Assembly (NCBI GenBank): GCA_025449435.1
Contig: JANWJO010000169.1
Span: 1-43,718 of the forward strand
Source of the DNA: Chloroflexota bacterium
Lineage (GTDB): Bacteria; Chloroflexota; UBA4733
Direction: 5' to 3'
Length of the DNA stretch: 43,718 nt
Position 1 is the stretch's first letter. The number at the start of each line of letters is the position of its first letter. A model generated the notes under the pieces. It searched no databases. It was not told the DNA's origin and saw nothing but the letters and a program-made list of their open reading frames with translations. The translations under genes were made by a program, and so were the position numbers. This document shows positions 41,477-43,718 of this stretch, piece after piece.

Positions 41477-42712
41477 CTATTCTGCCGTGGAGAGCACCAA
41501 CGACACGTTGTGCCCGCCAAATCCAAAGGCGTTCGACACGGCGTGACGAACCAGCGCGGTCCGCGCCTCATTCGGCACATAATCCAGGTCACACTCAGGG
41601 TCGGCCTCGTGCAAGTTGATCGTGGGCGGCAGGCAACTGTGTCGGATCGCCAGGAGTGAAAAGATCGCCTCAATGGCGCCCGCGGCGCCGAGCGTGTGCG
41701 CCGTCATCGACTTGGTGGAACTCACTGGTATACGGTATGCCAGCTCACCAAATAGATCCTTAATCGCCTGGGTCTCGGCACGGTCGTTGAGTTCGGTGCT
41801 CGTGCCGTGCGCGTTGATGTACTGGATGTCATTGAGCTCGAGGCCGGCGTCCTTGATGGCCGCGGCCATCGCTAGCCGGGCGCCACGACCGCGCTCGGCC
41901 GGGGCTGTGATGTGATAGGCGTCGGTGGTGGCGCCGTAGCCCGCCACGTAGCCCAGGATCGGGGCGCCACGGGCACGCGCCACTTCTTCTGCCTCGAGCA
42001 CCAGCGTGGCCGCCCCTTCGCCCAGCACGAACCCGTCGCGCGTCTTGTCAAACGGTCGTGACGCTGTCGCCGGCGAGTCGTTGCGCTCGGACAGTGCGTG
42101 CATCGAGGCAAAGGCCGCCACCGCTACTGGCACGATGGGTGCCTCAGCACCCCCAGCGATTGCTACGTCGATCGCGCCACGCCGGATCATCTCGACCGAC
42201 TCGCCGATGGCGTGACCCGACGATGCGCACGCCGATACACAGGCGTAACTCGGTCCCCAGGCACCAAGCTGAATAGATATCACGCCACTGGCAGCGTTGG
42301 GGATGAACATCGGCACCGAGAGCGGGGCGACCCGGCGCGGCCCTTTGGCGTTGAGTGCCGTGACGGCGTCGGACAGCGTCCCTAGGCCGCCGATACCCGA
42401 GCCGATCATCACCGCAATGCGTTCCCGATTGCTATCGTTCACTTCCAGGTTGGCGGCAGCAACCGCTTCTTTGGTCGCAGTGATAGCGAACTGGGCAAAG
42501 CGGTCGGATCGGTTGGCCGTCTTGCGCTCCATATGGTCGAGCGGATTAAAGGCTTTTGCCTCTGCCGCGATCGTCGTGTCGAAGCCCTCTGGGTCAAACA
42601 GCGAAATAGTGGCCACACCAGATTTCCCGACGTGTACGGCTGCCCAGTTGGCATCAACGCCAACGCCCAACGCCGTAACCATCCCCATGCCGGTGACGGC
42701 CACTCTACGCAC
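41477..42712 (-). CDS. fabF: Beta-ketoacyl-ACP synthase II
   Basis: 411 residues. Catalytic Cys162 in VSACASSGHA, His302 in NAHGTSTELND, Lys334 and His339 in TKSMTAHTLGAAGA: the full Cys-His-His set with Lys. N-terminal RRVAVTGMGMVTALGVG is typical. It elongates acyl-ACP in the fatty-acid cycle. GTG 42712 follows GAGAGGGGGAA, and TACAAT lies at 42765-42770. No acpP or fabD/H in the window. Confidence 0.96.
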   Translation of the reverse strand: MRRVAVTGMGMVTALGVGVDANWAAVHVGKSGVATISLFDPEGFDTTIAAEAKAFNPLDHMERKTANRSDRFAQFAITATKEAVAAANLEVNDSNRERIAVMIGSGIGGLGTLSDAVTALNAKGPRRVAPLSVPMFIPNAASGVISIQLGAWGPSYACVSACASSGHAIGESVEMIRRGAIDVAIAGGAEAPIVPVAVAAFASMHALSERNDSPATASRPFDKTRDGFVLGEGAATLVLEAEEVARARGAPILGYVAGYGATTDAYHITAPAERGRGARLAMAAAIKDAGLELNDIQYINAHGTSTELNDRAETQAIKDLFGELAYRIPVSSTKSMTAHTLGAAGAIEAIFSLLAIRHSCLPPTINLHEADPECDLDYVPNEARTALVRHAVSNAFGFGGHNVSLVLSTAE

Positions 42713-42764
42713 AGCTTCCCCCTCTCAGTGCACGGTTGTGAGACCTATCTCATGTCGTGCGCGC

Positions 42765-42770
42765 ATTGTA
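42765..42770 (-). promoter_or_regulatory. -10-like box TACAAT upstream of fabF-rnc
   Basis: The minus strand reads GGCGTACAATGCGCGC, 53 nt before GTG 42712. It would start a fabF-rnc transcript separate from the upstream selD gene. Confidence 0.35.
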
Positions 42771-42797
42771 CGCCACTAGCGATTCTGGCTCGCTGCG

Positions 42798-43718
42798 TCA
42801 GGCAACCACAGCGATGTCGTCGTGCGGCAGCACCTCACCGATCTCCCACCACTGCTGAGCGGACGCTGCCATCGCCGTGCTGAACTCGGCGAGCCGGTCG
42901 GGTCGGATGGCCAGCAGGAGCCCGCCCGACGTCTCGGGATCGTAAGCGAGTCCGGCGAGGATGGTGTCAAGGGTGCCGGCATGCCGCACACGGTGCTGGA
43001 AAAAGCGTTGATTCCGGCTCATGCCTCCCGGAAAGTATCCTTCTGCCGCATACACCGTCGCTCCCGGCAACAACGGAACTCGGTCAAGATACAGCCGGAA
43101 GGTAGCCGAGCTCGCCATAGCCATTTCGCTTGCGTGCCCGAACAGACCGAACCCCGTAATGTCGGTGCCAGACACCACACCAGCAGTGCGCGCTGCCAGT
43201 GACGCCGCCCGGTTGAGCGATGCCATTGAAGCGACCGCCGCCGTCACGTCCGAAGCATCCGCGGCTTCGGAGCGCAAGGCTGTCGTGATAACGCCGGTAC
43301 CTAACGGCTTCGTGAGGATGAGGCGATCGCCGGCCCGAGCGCCCCCCTTGCGGATGATGCGGTCCAGGCGCACGATCCCTGTGACTGCCAGACCATACTT
43401 CGGCTCGTTGTCGGTGATGGTGTGCCCGCCACCGATCACGGCGCCGGCACTTGCAACGATATCTGCCCCGCCGCGCAGGATGTCCACCAGAACGTCGGTG
43501 GGCAGGGTATCCGGGAACGCCGCAACGTTGAGGGCTAGCAGCGCATCGCCGCCCATCGAATACACATCACTCAAGGCATTCGCTGCCGCAATGCGTCCAA
43601 AGTCGTACGGATCGTCAACGACTGGGGGAAAGAAGTCAAGCGTCTGAACGAGCGCCTGCTCGTCGTTGAGCCTGTATACGGCGGCATCATCCGCCGTGTG
43701 CAACCCTACGAGTAAATC
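42798..43718 (-). CDS. selD: Selenide, water dikinase (selenophosphate synthase), partial
   Basis: About 306 residues are in the window; the frame continues past the right edge, so the N-terminal active site (with its Cys or Sec and Gly-rich loop) is missing. Visible features: TADDAAVYRLNDEQALVQTL, DFGRIAAANALSDVYSMGGD, AVIGGGHTITDNEPKYGLAV, LTKPLGTGVITTALR and GTDITGFGLFGHASEMA, plus LAYDPETSGGLLLAI. It makes selenophosphate from selenide and ATP, so this organism probably makes selenocysteine or selenouridine. Whether the enzyme itself contains Sec cannot be seen. Confidence 0.94.
   Translation of the reverse strand, partial: DLLVGLHTADDAAVYRLNDEQALVQTLDFFPPVVDDPYDFGRIAAANALSDVYSMGGDALLALNVAAFPDTLPTDVLVDILRGGADIVASAGAVIGGGHTITDNEPKYGLAVTGIVRLDRIIRKGGARAGDRLILTKPLGTGVITTALRSEAADASDVTAAVASMASLNRAASLAARTAGVVSGTDITGFGLFGHASEMAMASSATFRLYLDRVPLLPGATVYAAEGYFPGGMSRNQRFFQHRVRHAGTLDTILAGLAYDPETSGGLLLAIRPDRLAEFSTAMAASAQQWWEIGEVLPHDDIAVVA

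Noticed and set aside
1..43718. CRISPR array, tRNA, rRNA, transposase or prophage genes
   Set aside because: Read-through found no evenly spaced direct repeats, no tRNA arm or loop pattern I could fold, and no integrase, transposase or phage structural motif.

Overview
This is a GC-rich bacterial chromosomal window with closely packed genes on both strands. I see no tRNA, rRNA, CRISPR array, insertion sequence or prophage. The cell-envelope genes point to a cell wall with meso-diaminopimelate and no obvious outer-membrane machinery: a LytR-CpsA-Psr protein, an M23 peptidase with a PASTA-like domain, and dapF. There are also many GTG and TTG starts, YtcJ-like and HpaI-like catabolic enzymes, a DHA2 efflux pump without an outer-membrane partner, and an RDK-variant PRPP synthetase. 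I infer a member of the Chloroflexota or a related GC-rich monoderm lineage. That is inference only; no marker here settles it.

Layout. 1-7.2 kb: a partial DUF512 radical-SAM gene, an MFS transporter, a small zinc-ribbon protein, a LytR-CpsA-Psr protein, and a leftward three-gene cluster (thiamine-diphosphate enzyme subunit, YkgJ cysteine-cluster protein, rhomboid protease). 7.5-14.2 kb: an M23/PASTA peptidase; a leftward set of Gfo/Idh/MocA dehydrogenase, cupin and DinB-like genes; a polytopic membrane protein; speD; a DUF1232 protein and a second small membrane protein. 14.2-21.7 kb: HpaI-type aldolase, PRPP synthetase, the operon dapF - aminotransferase-fold protein - hflX, an NAD-dependent epimerase and a 2-hydroxyacid dehydrogenase. 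21.8-30.2 kb: a DHA2 efflux pump with its membrane-fusion protein, a divergent SDR, a membrane-anchored molybdopterin oxidoreductase, a YtcJ-type amidohydrolase, a 55-residue membrane protein and a dihydroorotate-dehydrogenase-like flavoprotein. 30.2-35.5 kb: a PrsW-type protease, a large unrecognised protein, a small SWIM-finger protein with a long leader, rplU-rpmA, a decayed transporter/MarR chimera and a GYD-domain protein. 35.7-43.7 kb: a zinc alcohol dehydrogenase, an alpha/beta-hydrolase-fold protein, a sugar group (mannose-1-phosphate guanylyltransferase, mutarotase, ROK kinase), rnc-fabF and a partial selD.

The most unusual points are these. (i) The protein between dapF and hflX keeps the class I aminotransferase scaffold but has lost the PLP-binding lysine and the other PLP contacts. 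(ii) A membrane-anchored alpha/beta-hydrolase has glycine where the nucleophile serine should be. (iii) Three leftward genes have a -10-like box exactly 6 nt before the ATG, which suggests leaderless mRNAs. (iv) An in-frame chimera joins the first segment of an EmrB-type transporter to the tail of a MarR regulator, with one internal TAG.

How they cooperate: several genes form small metabolic or envelope units (dapF and cell wall; LytR-CpsA-Psr and M23 peptidase; the sugar-activation group; the efflux pair). I do not see one multi-gene novel defence or mobile system. The promising material is divergent or inactive enzyme relatives in conserved-looking operon positions.
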